Part shown: one piece after another, positions 25,756-34,432 of the stretch
How the letters are laid out: each line of letters starts with the position of its first letter
How positions within the stretch are numbered: the first letter of the stretch is position 1
NCBI GenBank assembly: GCA_026386955.1
Contig: JAPLMQ010000125.1
Coordinates: forward strand, 1-41,493
Direction of reading: 5' to 3'
From: Planctomycetota bacterium
Lineage (GTDB): Bacteria; Planctomycetota; Phycisphaerae; Phycisphaerales; Phycisphaeraceae
Length of the DNA: 41,493 bases
Made by a program: the position numbers and the translations under genes
The notes under the pieces: model-generated
Seen by the model: the letters and a program-made list of their open reading frames with translations, nothing else
Databases searched by the model: none
What the model was told of the DNA's origin: nothing

Positions 25756-27021
25756 ATGCGTCTCAAGCCCGTCCTTGTCGGAATCGCCTGTGCCTCCACC
25801 ATCTTCGGCCTCATCGGACTTGCCCAAGGCAAGGACCGAGCGGCCATGGCTGCGCCGAACGCCGGCCCGGCGAAGATCGCGCCGCCGCCCACCTCCGCCC
25901 CGAACATCGAGGTCTGCTTCGTGCTCGACACCACCGGTTCGATGTCCGGGCTGATCGAGGGCGCCAAGGCCAAGATCTGGTCGATCGCCAACCAGATCGT
26001 CAGCGCCAAGCCGGCTCCTCACGTGAAGTTCGCGCTCATCGGCTACCGCGACCGCGGCGACGAGTACGTCACCCGCGACTTCGACCTCACCGACGACCTC
26101 GACGGGATCTACAGCCACCTCAAGGAGTTCAAGGCCGACGGCGGCGGCGACACGCCTGAATCCGTCAACCAGGCGCTCAACGAGGCGGTCACCAAGATGC
26201 AGTGGAGCGGCGACCGAAGCGTGCTCAAGATCGTCTTCCTCGTGGGCGACGCCCCGCCCCACATGGACTACGCCAACGACGTGAAATACCCCGACATCTG
26301 CCAGGCGGCGGTGAGGAAGGACTTGGTGATCAACACCGTGCAGTGCGGCGCCGACCCGGAGACGACGCGCGTCTGGAAGGAGATCGCGAAGCTCAGCGAG
26401 GGGCAATACGCCGTGATCGAGCAGCAAGGCGGGATGCAGGCGGTGAGCACGCCGATGGACAAGGAGATCCAGGCGAAGCAGCGCGAGTTGAACGCGTCGG
26501 CCCTGGTCTACGGCGGGGTGGGCCAGCAACTCGAGACGGCCGGGAAGCTCCGCGCCGCGGCCTCGATCTCGACCGAGGCGGCCGCCGACCGTGCCGCGGT
26601 GATGAGCAAGGCCTACGCCGCGGCGCCCGCGGCCAGCCCGCGCGGGTTGGCGGCGGCGGGGCTGGCGGTGGGCGGCTCGGCCGCGACGCAGCCGGGGCAG
26701 TTGATGACCGGCGGGGGCGAGCTGCTCGACGACCTCTCCACCGGGCGCGTGAAGCTCGAGAGCGTCAAGGCGGAGGAGCTTCCCCCGGCCATGCAGAAGA
26801 TGACGGACGCGGAGCGGAAGGAATACATCGCCGCCCACGCGAAGAAGCGGGCGGATTTGCAGAAGGAAGTCGCCGAGCTGGTGAGGAAGCGCGACGCCTA
26901 CATCGACCAGCAGCGCAAGGAGGGGGCGGCCGCGGGCAGGAAGGACGGCTTCGACGCGAAGGTGACGCAGATGATCCAGGAGCAGGCGGATCGCAAGGGG
27001 ATCGCGACGCAGGGGAAGTGA
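25756..27021 (+). CDS. Exported von Willebrand factor type A domain protein
   Basis: A 421-residue protein with an N-terminal signal or membrane anchor (about 4-23). A vWA domain (about 50-235) opens with the strand IEVCFVLDTTGSMSGL, whose DTTGSMS (58-64) is a DxxxS-type metal-ion (MIDAS) motif, and continues with GYRDRGDEY and GGGDTPESVNQAL, typical for this family. The region 290-360 is Ala/Gly-rich and low in complexity; the last 70 residues are highly charged and probably coiled-coil. It probably mediates protein binding at the cell envelope; the partner is unknown. GGAG upstream supports the start at 25756. Confidence 0.87.
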   Translation: MRLKPVLVGIACASTIFGLIGLAQGKDRAAMAAPNAGPAKIAPPPTSAPNIEVCFVLDTTGSMSGLIEGAKAKIWSIANQIVSAKPAPHVKFALIGYRDRGDEYVTRDFDLTDDLDGIYSHLKEFKADGGGDTPESVNQALNEAVTKMQWSGDRSVLKIVFLVGDAPPHMDYANDVKYPDICQAAVRKDLVINTVQCGADPETTRVWKEIAKLSEGQYAVIEQQGGMQAVSTPMDKEIQAKQRELNASALVYGGVGQQLETAGKLRAAASISTEAAADRAAVMSKAYAAAPAASPRGLAAAGLAVGGSAATQPGQLMTGGGELLDDLSTGRVKLESVKAEELPPAMQKMTDAERKEYIAAHAKKRADLQKEVAELVRKRDAYIDQQRKEGAAAGRKDGFDAKVTQMIQEQADRKGIATQGK

Positions 27022-27342
27022 CGGGGATTGAGATCGGGATTCCCTTTGATTCGCGGGTCGAGCCCCTTTTCCGTGGCGGGCGCATTGCTGAAAGGTTCGC
27101 CTTCTCCCATCAGGCGCAGCCTGATCCGAGACGGACACTGTGTGTCCGAAGATCGGGCGGGGCGGTACTCCGCCCGCGCGAATCGCCGGCCGCCATGAAC
27201 CGCTTGGCTTCACGCGAGGCCTGCGCCAAAAGGCTTGTTGCCGAACGTCTCTCCCGCTCTTGGCGGCGTCATCGACGCCGGCACGTCGCGCGGGCGGAGT
27301 ACCGCCTCGCCCGGTCTTCGGCGACACAGTCGCCGGCTCTGA
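27022..27342. other. Intergenic region occupied by a family F repeat
   Basis: The 321 nt between the vWA gene and the 3' end of the convergent mobA contain no gene. Most of the stretch is the paired repeat at 27122-27345 and its interior; I see nothing else in it. Confidence 0.6.
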
Positions 27343-27345
27343 TCA
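27122..27345. repeat. Paired inverted repeat, family F (GGCGGTACTCCGCC type)
   Basis: Arms at 27122-27180 and 27287-27345 (59 nt each) are inverted copies with about eight differences. Each arm contains two local hairpins: GGCGG-TACT-CCGCC, and a 6-bp stem that is GGACAC/GTGTCC in the left arm and GGCGAC/GTCGCC in the right. The changes in this second stem are compensatory. The outer end of the right arm supplies the TGA stop codon of mobA. Confidence 0.9.
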
Positions 27346-28020
27346 AAAGAGCGACGCCTCGTGAATATTCACCAGCCCAAGGCGCTGTCGAGTCCGCGAG
27401 AGGTCTGCCCGCGTGTTTACGCTCTCCCACGCGTCGGCGTCCCTTGGCCAACCCAGCGGCAGCCGCGCGACGCCCGCCCATGATGCGAGGCGGAACGGCC
27501 CGCGCACGCCTGCCATCGACGCGCGGGCGAGAAGCTCCCGCGCGGGCCCGACACGCCACGCGGAGGGGAACGGCTCGATGCGCCCCGCGCGCGGGCCGTT
27601 GACCCATTGGCCGACGACGCCGATCGCCGCCTCATGGCGCGCGAGCGCGAGCAGGACCCGCAGCGCCTCGTCGGGGCCCAGACAGAGCATGTCGGCCGGG
27701 ACGAAGAGCACGCGGTCGTCGCCGCGCGCCGCCTTGAGCGCCGCGGCGATGCCCGCCAACGGCCCGGCGTTGCGCTGGGCGTCGTGGACCCACCGGCCAT
27801 ACGCCCCCGCGCCGGGCGGGGGCGATTGCCCCGGCGCGAGGCTCAGCCAGAGTTCGCTCCGCCCGGGCAGCCCCGCTCCGAGCCGCCGGGCGTGCCACGC
27901 CAGCACGGGCTCGCCCGCGAGGCGGAGGTGGACCTTCGACCCGCCGAACCGCCGGCTTTGGCCGCCCGCGAGCAGGCAGAGGATCGTGCGGCCGGTGGAG
28001 GTGGGAGGCACGCGGGGCAT
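27343..28020 (-). CDS. mobA: Molybdenum cofactor guanylyltransferase-like nucleotidyltransferase
   Basis: A 225-residue MobA-like nucleotidyltransferase, which would attach GMP to molybdopterin. The diagnostic motif LAGGQSRRFGGSK (17-29) is intact, followed by WVHDAQRNAGPLAGIAAALKAA (split as WVHDAQRNAGPLAG and IAAALKAA), matching the DxxxxxGPLAGI block, and VLFVPADMLCLG with the expected metal-binding Asp. No other molybdopterin genes are nearby, so a related sugar or nucleotide substrate cannot be excluded. The stop codon is formed by the first three bases of a family F repeat arm. A TACAAT hexamer overlaps the ATG, so a GTG three codons later (28011) could be a leaderless start. Confidence 0.82.
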   Translation of the reverse strand: MPRVPPTSTGRTILCLLAGGQSRRFGGSKVHLRLAGEPVLAWHARRLGAGLPGRSELWLSLAPGQSPPPGAGAYGRWVHDAQRNAGPLAGIAAALKAARGDDRVLFVPADMLCLGPDEALRVLLALARHEAAIGVVGQWVNGPRAGRIEPFPSAWRVGPARELLARASMAGVRGPFRLASWAGVARLPLGWPRDADAWESVNTRADLSRTRQRLGLVNIHEASLF

Positions 28021-28055
28021 TGTAGAGCTTGGGCCCGGAAGGCGCTGCGCAGGCA

Positions 28056-28772
28056 TCAGCCCTTGTTCGTCGCGTCGCCGACCGGTCCGCCCCCCGCCCA
28101 ATGGCGGTTGCTGCCGCGTGTCTTCGGGCCACTGACCCAATACTCATTGCCGTCCTCGACGCACCGGTAATTCCCGTAGATTCCGCGGATGCGTTGCAGG
28201 CTCTTGCCCTTGTAGTAGATCGTCGAGCCGGTCTTGGAGGCGGTGACTTCGCAGATCTCCGCCGGCCCGCGGTCGGCCAGGTTGCGGTTGCCGTCCGTCT
28301 TCTGCTCGACATAGAGCACGCGCGGGTGGCGCTTCGTCGCGGGAGGCGTGAGCGCGGGCTTGGGCTTGCTTGGCTTCGCAGGCCAGGGGCGCTTGGGAAT
28401 GTCGATGTCGGGAAACTCGAAGACCGCGTTTTCGTCGCGGTTGAGGCGGTCGCAGACCTCCATCGCCTCCTCATAGCTGCGGAAGCGAGGGAGGACGCGC
28501 TTCTGCGCTTCGTCGTTCACGCAGACGTAGAAGCCGCGCTTCAAGTCGCCGCGGACGGCGAAAGAGCTTGTTTCGTCGGGGATGTGGATCGTGCCGTCGT
28601 GGTCGCCCCGGTTGAGCTGTTCGCAGATGACAAGGGCCTCATCGAACCCGCGGCAGTAGATCGAGAGACGTTTGGTTGTCTTCGTCACGTTGTTGGCGAC
28701 GCAGAAGCCATCGGACTCGTTGCCGACGACCGCGAATCGCCCGGGCTTGTCTGGGATGGTGTAGGTTGGCAT
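28056..28772 (-). CDS. Protein with two N-terminal sequence repeats and a C-terminal small-protein-like domain
   Basis: A 238-residue protein of unknown function. Two related segments, about 5-52 and 53-100, share the pattern FAV-x-GxxxxGFxV near the start and a helix with EALVICEQLNR or EAMEVCDRLNR at the end. A Pro/Lys-rich linker (about 108-127) follows. The C-terminal domain (about 130-238) has the pattern VLYVEQKTD, then TGSTIYYKGKSLQR, then EYWVSGPKTRGSNRHWAGG; I recall similar stand-alone small proteins in many bacteria, also without known function. No signal peptide is present. It lies 35 nt upstream of mobA on the same strand and is divergent from a small broken gene. Confidence 0.75.
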   Translation of the reverse strand: MPTYTIPDKPGRFAVVGNESDGFCVANNVTKTTKRLSIYCRGFDEALVICEQLNRGDHDGTIHIPDETSSFAVRGDLKRGFYVCVNDEAQKRVLPRFRSYEEAMEVCDRLNRDENAVFEFPDIDIPKRPWPAKPSKPKPALTPPATKRHPRVLYVEQKTDGNRNLADRGPAEICEVTASKTGSTIYYKGKSLQRIRGIYGNYRCVEDGNEYWVSGPKTRGSNRHWAGGGPVGDATNKG

Positions 28773-28907
28773 GGGCCACCGGCCTAAATGATAACCGGTC
28801 CTGATGGACGGCAATGGAGTGAATCGACGCCGAGACCAAGATGAACGGTACGATGCTGTTTTCGGCTTCAACTCCCCCAGCCCAAATCCACGCGAACGGA
28901 GAGCGAC

Positions 28908-29189
28908 ATGACCACCGGAGCTGAAGTCGCCGCACACCAGGCGATGATCATCTAGGCGGCCCGCGCCTCGGGCGTGATCATCAAGGTCGAGCCCGAGGCC
29001 TTCATGGAGATCCTGCGCAAGCAGCAGGCCCCGCTGGTGGTCCACGCGACGGGCGGGTTTTTCAGCACGAACTACCAATACCTCACCAGCTACAAGGGGC
29101 TGGCCTTCTTCACCAAGTCGGCCATGCCGATCGACCTGCCCAAGGGCTCGGAGGTGGTAGAGGCGAAGCAGATCTGGGTGCCGGGGTGA
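28908..29189 (+). pseudogene. Small conserved-type protein gene interrupted by an in-frame TAG
   Basis: From the ATG at 28908 (preceded by CGGAGAGCGAC) the frame reads MTTGAEVAAHQAMII, then TAG at 28953-28955, and continues uninterrupted in the same frame for 77 codons to 29189. The continuation includes SGVIIKVEPEAFMEILRKQ, VVHATGGFFSTNYQYLTSY and KGLAFFTKS, which looks like a real compact protein. TAG differs from the Gln codon CAG by one base. A GTG at 28974 could restart translation to give a 71-residue product. Either a fresh nonsense mutation, a sequencing error or reinitiation explains it; the function is unknown. Confidence 0.65.
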
Positions 29190-29210
29190 GGCGGACGGAT
29201 TCGGCTTGTT

Positions 29211-29322
29211 TTGTTAGCCGGACGCGCCAGCGACGGAGGTTTGCATTGGTCTTCGGCCAATCCGGGCGATGTCGATTGTCTCAGGCGGACTAACCTCCGT
29301 CGCTTGCGCGTCCGGCTAACAA
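29211..29322. repeat. Paired inverted repeat, family C, second copy
   Basis: Arms 29211-29240 and 29293-29322 are 30-nt inverted copies with one mismatch, starting TTGTTAGCCGGACGCG. They enclose a 52-nt loop. As with the copy at 6560-6751, the element lies between convergent coding regions. Confidence 0.92.
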
Positions 29323-29334
29323 TTCAAATCAATG

Positions 29335-30717
29335 TCACGCCTTCGCCCCCGCTTCCGGGAACATCTCCGCGATCGCCTGCAGCGTGATCTCGACGAGTTC
29401 CTGGCCGCCCTCGGGGCCGACGGTGCAGCTTGAGGGGATCGCGCCGTAGCTGCCGCCGTCGACGCCGCGCTGGGTGGGGAGGTAGCCGCCCGAGCCGGCG
29501 GCCAACTGCACCACCAGCGTCTGCCCCGCCTTGCTGCGCGACTTGATGCGGTGGGCGTAGTCGGTGAAGAGCTCGAAGGGATTGGTCGCCACCACGGCGT
29601 CGCCGATGCGGACGAAGTGCAGCTCCGCCGGGACGTGGGGGATCTGGCGCTGGGTGTCGAAGTCGTTGACCACCTGGGCCAGGCGGGTGGGCCACCAGAG
29701 CTTGGGGTCGCCCTCCTTGATCGCCTGGGCGTGCAGCACCGCGGCCTCGTCGCGCTCCTTCTTTGAGATCCTCCGCGGCGAGAGCGTCGGGCGCTTCACG
29801 GCGTGCTTGAGCGGCACCTCGCCCTCGATGGGCTTGGTGCAGGCGAGGGCCTCGTCGACCGCGTTGGCGACCTTGCGGGCGATCACCTGGCGCTCGGTGA
29901 GCCCGCGGCGGGCCCGCATCTCGGCCTCGAGCTTGCTGTCGAGGATGAAGTGGGGCGAGACGTCGCCGGCGGCGCCGCAGAGGCCGATGACGAAGAGGTC
30001 GGGGTTGAGCCGGGCCCGGAGCTCGGCGCGGATGTCGTGCCAATAGTCGGCCGAGAAGACGTAGAGGTTCTCGTCGACCTGGGCGGGGCAGGGGATGTTG
30101 ATGAGGGCGCCGATGATGCGGCCCGCGGCGTCCCAGAAGAAGATCATGTCGAGGCTGTGGTCCTCGCTGCCCTCGATGTGGCGGAATTCGGGCACCGCCG
30201 CCCGGCCGTACATCTGCGTGTGCCCGCCGTCGTAGTTGGGGCGGCGGTTGTGGGCGATGACGGCGTGGCCGTAGGCGCGGGCGGTCTTGCCCGGGGCGCG
30301 GGCCTTCCACGCGGCGACGGCCGCCTCGACGCAGCGCTCGGTGAAGAATGCTGCACATTCCTCCGCGGTCATCACGTCGCCCGGCGGCTGGGGGTAGAAC
30401 GGCCCGGCGTGGACCAACGAGGTGTGCGTGTGCGTCGCGGCGAGGAAGAGGTGGTCGGCGGGGAAGCCGGGGATCGCCGCGGCGACGCGCTGCTGCACGT
30501 CGGCCTGGATCGACTCGGGGATGAGCACGATGTCGCCCGAGATGATGATCGACTTTTCGGCGGCGCCCGTTCCGGGGGCGGCATCGCTCTCCATTGCCAG
30601 CGCGGTGACGGTGAGGGGGTCCATCGCCTTGTCGGCGACGCGCGTGTGCTTCTGGCCCAGGAGCATCGCGGGGCGGGAGGGGAGGATGGAGCGGGTGGCG
30701 AAGCCGATCTTGAGCAT
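29335..30717 (-). CDS. Neutral ceramidase-like hydrolase (NEUT_CDase N-terminal domain type), paralogue 1
   Basis: A 460-residue protein resembling the N-terminal catalytic domain of neutral/alkaline ceramidases. The zinc-ligand motif is ATHTHTSLVHAG (H96, H98), and GLCGAAGDVSPHF (about 246-257) includes the GDVSP motif whose serine (S254) is the nucleophile in ceramidases. It begins MLKIGFATRSI without a signal peptide and lacks the C-terminal immunoglobulin-like domain of true ceramidases. It may hydrolyse amide bonds of some other amphiphilic or sugar conjugate. It is downstream of a heparinase-like gene (131-nt gap) on the same strand, and a paralogue lies at 39182-40597. Confidence 0.85.
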   Translation of the reverse strand: MLKIGFATRSILPSRPAMLLGQKHTRVADKAMDPLTVTALAMESDAAPGTGAAEKSIIISGDIVLIPESIQADVQQRVAAAIPGFPADHLFLAATHTHTSLVHAGPFYPQPPGDVMTAEECAAFFTERCVEAAVAAWKARAPGKTARAYGHAVIAHNRRPNYDGGHTQMYGRAAVPEFRHIEGSEDHSLDMIFFWDAAGRIIGALINIPCPAQVDENLYVFSADYWHDIRAELRARLNPDLFVIGLCGAAGDVSPHFILDSKLEAEMRARRGLTERQVIARKVANAVDEALACTKPIEGEVPLKHAVKRPTLSPRRISKKERDEAAVLHAQAIKEGDPKLWWPTRLAQVVNDFDTQRQIPHVPAELHFVRIGDAVVATNPFELFTDYAHRIKSRSKAGQTLVVQLAAGSGGYLPTQRGVDGGSYGAIPSSCTVGPEGGQELVEITLQAIAEMFPEAGAKA

Positions 30718-30848
30718 GGCGGGGACTCCGTGGGGGACGCGGCGAGGCCGGGGCGCGGAACCGGCGCAGCGTACCGCGGAAGGGCTGGATGTTCGAGGGG
30801 GCGTGGCGCGCGTGGATGAGCGAGCGGATGGAAGCGGGTTTGCGACGA

Positions 30849-33800
30849 TCAGCCGGTGAACGTCTCCATGCCTTGCTCGACGACCACGCAGCGCGGCCAG
30901 TAGTCGACCAGGTCGGCCCATTGGCCGTGGTCTTCCTTTGTGAGCCGGCCGCGGGGCATGTCGGCGTCGAGCATGGCGAAGGTGTGGTCGCGGTCCTCGC
31001 GCATGCGGACGTCGAGCACGGGCAGGAACGTCTCCTTGCCGCGGACCTGCAGGCGGCATTTGCGGAAGTAGCCCGCCCACGCGAGGGGCAGGCGGGCCGC
31101 GAGCGTGACCTCGCCCTCGGCCTCGCCGGCGATCCGGGCGGAGGAGAGCACGCCCGTGAGGTCGAAGCGCAGCCGGGTGCGCCCGCCCTCGATCGGCTCG
31201 ACGGCCTCGACGCGGTACCAATGCCCGCGCGGGAAGATCCGCACGGAAGCGCCGACGCGGAAGGCTTCTGAGACTGATGTCGGATGAGGCGACGCCGGCT
31301 CGACCACCACCTCGCGCTTGGCGTGGTCGACCGAGACGACCCGCGCGATCGCCGGCCCGCGCGACGCCTTCCGCCGGTTCCCGCCGCGGGCCACGCTCCC
31401 GCCCAGCGCCGCGGAGGCGAAGGTCAGCTTGCCCGCGGCATCTTCGCGCCAGATGCCCATCGGCCCGAGCAATTCAAAGTCGCCTGCGAACTCGCCTCTG
31501 AAAACAATCGGCCGACTGAGCGCGGGGTGCGGCTCGTCATGGCTGACCCGCGCGGGCACCGGGTTCGCCGGCCACGCGGGGTTCCACAGCACCGTCGCGC
31601 TCGAGCCGTCGACCATCTCCAAGCGCACGCCCGCGGCCCCGGTTCCGTCGGGGTCGCCCACTGGCTCTAGTCGTTCGACGCGCGTGATCGCCGGGCGGTC
31701 CTTATGCGGCTCGAAGACCAGGTCGAACGACGAGGTCTGGTCGGGGCTCACCGCGCGGCGGAGCAGCAGCGGGCTGTAGCGATAAGGCGAATCCTCCGGC
31801 GCGGTTTGCGGCTGGGTCGCGCGCCCGACCATCGCCTCGACGCCCGACGATATGCCGAGACCGTGGATGGCGAGCCGCCAGGAAGTGTCGTCGCGGCAAA
31901 TCGCGGTGGCGGTCCAGTCGCCCGCGCCGTCGCCGGCGCGGATCTCGTCGACCAGCGTGAGGCAGGCCTCGGACCACGTGCCGCGTTCGATGTCCTTCCG
32001 CGCGACGGTCGGGCCGGCCGCGGTGCCGGGGCGCGGCGTGAGCGGCGTCGCTCCGTGCCATTCCACGTCGGTCTGCGAGCCGAAGAAGGTGCGCCAGTGC
32101 TCGCGCCCGCCGCGGAGGCGGTAGAGGTCGACGAGCGCGACGCCCTCGCCGACGGTCGGCAGGAGCACGAGCAATCGGCGATGCCGGCGGTCGAGCGGGG
32201 CCCACAGCCGCCATTCGCGGAACTGGCCTTCAGTGCCCTCGAGTTCGATCGCTGCGGCGAGCGGGTGGTCGAGGAAGGCGTTGCAGCGCCCGCCCCCGCC
32301 GACGATCTGGCGGTCGTCGCCGTCGATGGCGTGGGCGCGGTTGTGGGTGACCCACTGGGTCTCCCAGTAGTAGCCGGTCTCGTGCGTGGCGGGGTAGCCC
32401 AAGTCGAAGCTCCACGGGCGGTCGTGGGCGACGAGGGAGACGTGCATGAAGTCGTCGTGGCGGTGGAAGGGCTGGCTGATGAAGTGGACGAAGGCAGCGG
32501 CGCGGTCGACGCCGGTCGCGGGATCGCGCTGGGCGCGGAGGATGCCGATGCCGCTGGGCTCGAGGAGCAGCGAGGGCCAGTCGAGGTTCGGGCCGTGCTT
32601 CTCGACCAGCGCGCGGGCGGCGGGGACGGCGTCGGCGAGGCCGTTGCGGTGCAGCGCGCGGGCGAGCGTGAGCGAGGGGTTGCGGCGGAAGGCGGGGATG
32701 TAGACCAGCGCGGGCTTGCCCCAGCCCAGGGCGTGGGCGATCGGCTCGGTGAACACGGCAGGGGCCCCGCGCCCATAGGCGGTGCCGGGGGCGTGGTCGT
32801 CGCCGTAGCAGGCGTAGGTCTTGTCGCACATGATCGTGAGGATCGAGGGCAGGGCGATGAGGTCGAACTTCGGGTCGGCGGCGAGCGGGGGGAAGCGCTC
32901 CTCGCTGATCGTCCCGGGGCGCTGGGCGCGGAGGGCCTCGATGTGCTCGTGGACGAGCAGCGTGCCCTGGGCGTGCATCGAGTTGTAGCCGCCCGAGGCC
33001 TCGTAGCTCACGCCGTCGGGATAGAACCCGTTGGTGACGAAGGTGCGGAGCTGGTCGTCGCTCTTGTCGTAGAGGTGCTCGACCGCGGGCGAGGCGTCGA
33101 CGGGGTCAAGCGTGCGCAGGGCGATGAGCGTGCCGACGCTGGTCGAGGGGTGGTTGCAGTGGACGTAGCCGTCGATGTCGGCCTGGACGAAGCAGGCGAT
33201 CATCTCCTCGATGAGTTGCAGCACGTCGTCGGGCGAGGCGACGTCTACGTCTACGCCGACGTCGAGGCAGAGTTTCTTGAGGTCGGCGACGAGCTGCGTG
33301 TCGGCGCGCAGCCAGGGGAAGGCCGCGTCGTATCCGCGGCAGAGGCCCTCGATCGTGCTGGGCATGTTGACGCAGTAGTCGCTCGTGCCGTTGGCGAGCG
33401 GCTGGTGGGAGGGGAGGGGCTCGACGGCGGCGGGGTCGGGCGGGCCCCAGAGGTTGCTCAGGATCGCGTGGTGCTGGGCGCCGAAGCGGAACTGCGGGAC
33501 CGAGGCAAGGTAGAGTTCCTCGAGGGCGCGGCGGGTGAGCAGCAGGCCGATGCGCCGGGCGATGAGGATGCGCTGGGCCTCGGGCGTCTCCGGTTGCGCG
33601 AGCAGGCGCACGAGGGCGCTGATCTGCGAGCCGCAATGCCCGATCTGCCTCCAGTGGTAGGCCGCGGCGAAGAAGAAGCGGTGGCCCTGAGCGTCGATGT
33701 GGCCGAAGCCGTCGTCGGGGTGGTCGCCTGCGAGGTGCTCGCCTTCGAGCAGGCGGTTGGAGGGGTAGGTCTCCTTGCCGATGGGGCAGTGGGAGAGGAA

Positions 33801-34364
33801 GTCGGAGGGCTGGAACTGCATGTTCCAGGGGTAGAAGCCGCCGAAGGCGTAGATCGCGCTGCCGTGGACGGGGCAGCCCTGGGTTTCGTTGACGGTGTAG
33901 GTGCGCGGGAGCTCGGAGGGCGGGTATTGGGCCCAGGCCTGGGCGTCGGGGAGGCCGAGGACCCATTGGGCGAGGTCGCGAGTGTGGGGCTCGATGGGCA
34001 GGGGGGCGGCGTCGTCGAGCAGGGTTTGGCGCGTCTTGGCCCGGCGGAAGGGTTGGCCCAGAGGCCAGCGGCGCGGGAAGAGGGTGTTGCCGACGTGGTG
34101 GATCTCGCGCAGCTCCTGCATGGCGCTGACGCGGATGGTGGCCGAGGCTTCGCCCGAGGCGTCGCGGAGTTTGACCACGCCGTCGACGGGGTGGTCGGGG
34201 GCGACGAGGAAAAACCGCGTGACGTTCCCGCGAGGCGGAGCGGTCTGCGTCAGCGTGAACGGCCCGGAGTCGATCGTCAGCGGGCCGGAGGTGGATTCGA
34301 CGGGCAAGCGGAACCGGCGGCCGACGAGGATCTGACGCGGGGACCAGAGGATGACGGGGGGCAT
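30849..34364 (-). CDS. Large heparinase II/III-like polysaccharide lyase-type protein
   Basis: A 1171-residue protein. A strand-rich N-terminal segment (about 1-85) is followed by a long helical region (about 90-560) resembling the alpha/alpha-toroid of heparinase-type lyases, with a probable active-site stretch NGTSDYCVNMPSTIEGLCRG near 330 and HCNHPSTSVG near 410. A beta-rich heparinase II/III-like region (about 600-800) contains HFISQPFHRHDDFMHVSLVA and WVTHNRAHAIDGDDRQ. The last 300 residues are additional beta domains. No signal peptide is visible. It probably degrades a uronate-containing polysaccharide (inference). It lies between a secreted unknown protein and a ceramidase-like gene on the same strand. 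Confidence 0.78.
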   Translation of the reverse strand: MPPVILWSPRQILVGRRFRLPVESTSGPLTIDSGPFTLTQTAPPRGNVTRFFLVAPDHPVDGVVKLRDASGEASATIRVSAMQELREIHHVGNTLFPRRWPLGQPFRRAKTRQTLLDDAAPLPIEPHTRDLAQWVLGLPDAQAWAQYPPSELPRTYTVNETQGCPVHGSAIYAFGGFYPWNMQFQPSDFLSHCPIGKETYPSNRLLEGEHLAGDHPDDGFGHIDAQGHRFFFAAAYHWRQIGHCGSQISALVRLLAQPETPEAQRILIARRIGLLLTRRALEELYLASVPQFRFGAQHHAILSNLWGPPDPAAVEPLPSHQPLANGTSDYCVNMPSTIEGLCRGYDAAFPWLRADTQLVADLKKLCLDVGVDVDVASPDDVLQLIEEMIACFVQADIDGYVHCNHPSTSVGTLIALRTLDPVDASPAVEHLYDKSDDQLRTFVTNGFYPDGVSYEASGGYNSMHAQGTLLVHEHIEALRAQRPGTISEERFPPLAADPKFDLIALPSILTIMCDKTYACYGDDHAPGTAYGRGAPAVFTEPIAHALGWGKPALVYIPAFRRNPSLTLARALHRNGLADAVPAARALVEKHGPNLDWPSLLLEPSGIGILRAQRDPATGVDRAAAFVHFISQPFHRHDDFMHVSLVAHDRPWSFDLGYPATHETGYYWETQWVTHNRAHAIDGDDRQIVGGGGRCNAFLDHPLAAAIELEGTEGQFREWRLWAPLDRRHRRLLVLLPTVGEGVALVDLYRLRGGREHWRTFFGSQTDVEWHGATPLTPRPGTAAGPTVARKDIERGTWSEACLTLVDEIRAGDGAGDWTATAICRDDTSWRLAIHGLGISSGVEAMVGRATQPQTAPEDSPYRYSPLLLRRAVSPDQTSSFDLVFEPHKDRPAITRVERLEPVGDPDGTGAAGVRLEMVDGSSATVLWNPAWPANPVPARVSHDEPHPALSRPIVFRGEFAGDFELLGPMGIWREDAAGKLTFASAALGGSVARGGNRRKASRGPAIARVVSVDHAKREVVVEPASPHPTSVSEAFRVGASVRIFPRGHWYRVEAVEPIEGGRTRLRFDLTGVLSSARIAGEAEGEVTLAARLPLAWAGYFRKCRLQVRGKETFLPVLDVRMREDRDHTFAMLDADMPRGRLTKEDHGQWADLVDYWPRCVVVEQGMETFTG

Positions 34365-34411
34365 GGGGAGTCTCGGGGGGAGGGCGATGTTCGATGAGGA
34401 TTTCGGGGGCT

Positions 34412-34431
34412 GAGTGCCATCGTACTCGTGG
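34412..34431. repeat. Degenerate fragment of family A repeat
   Basis: GAGTGCCATCGTACTCGTGG keeps the centre of one family A arm but lacks part of each hairpin stem. It abuts the family B inverted repeat, suggesting that one element disrupted or replaced the other. Confidence 0.6.
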
Positions 34432-34432
34432 A

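Noticed and set aside
25421-26030. Other CACGTG occurrences as extra parS sites (inside hisB near 25424 and the vWA gene near 26020)
   Set aside because: They lie in coding sequence and the flanking bases do not match the parS half-sites.
28953-28955. TAG as a pyrrolysine or other recoded codon
   Set aside because: No pyrrolysine genes or recoding signal are visible, and a CAG-to-TAG mutation is simpler.
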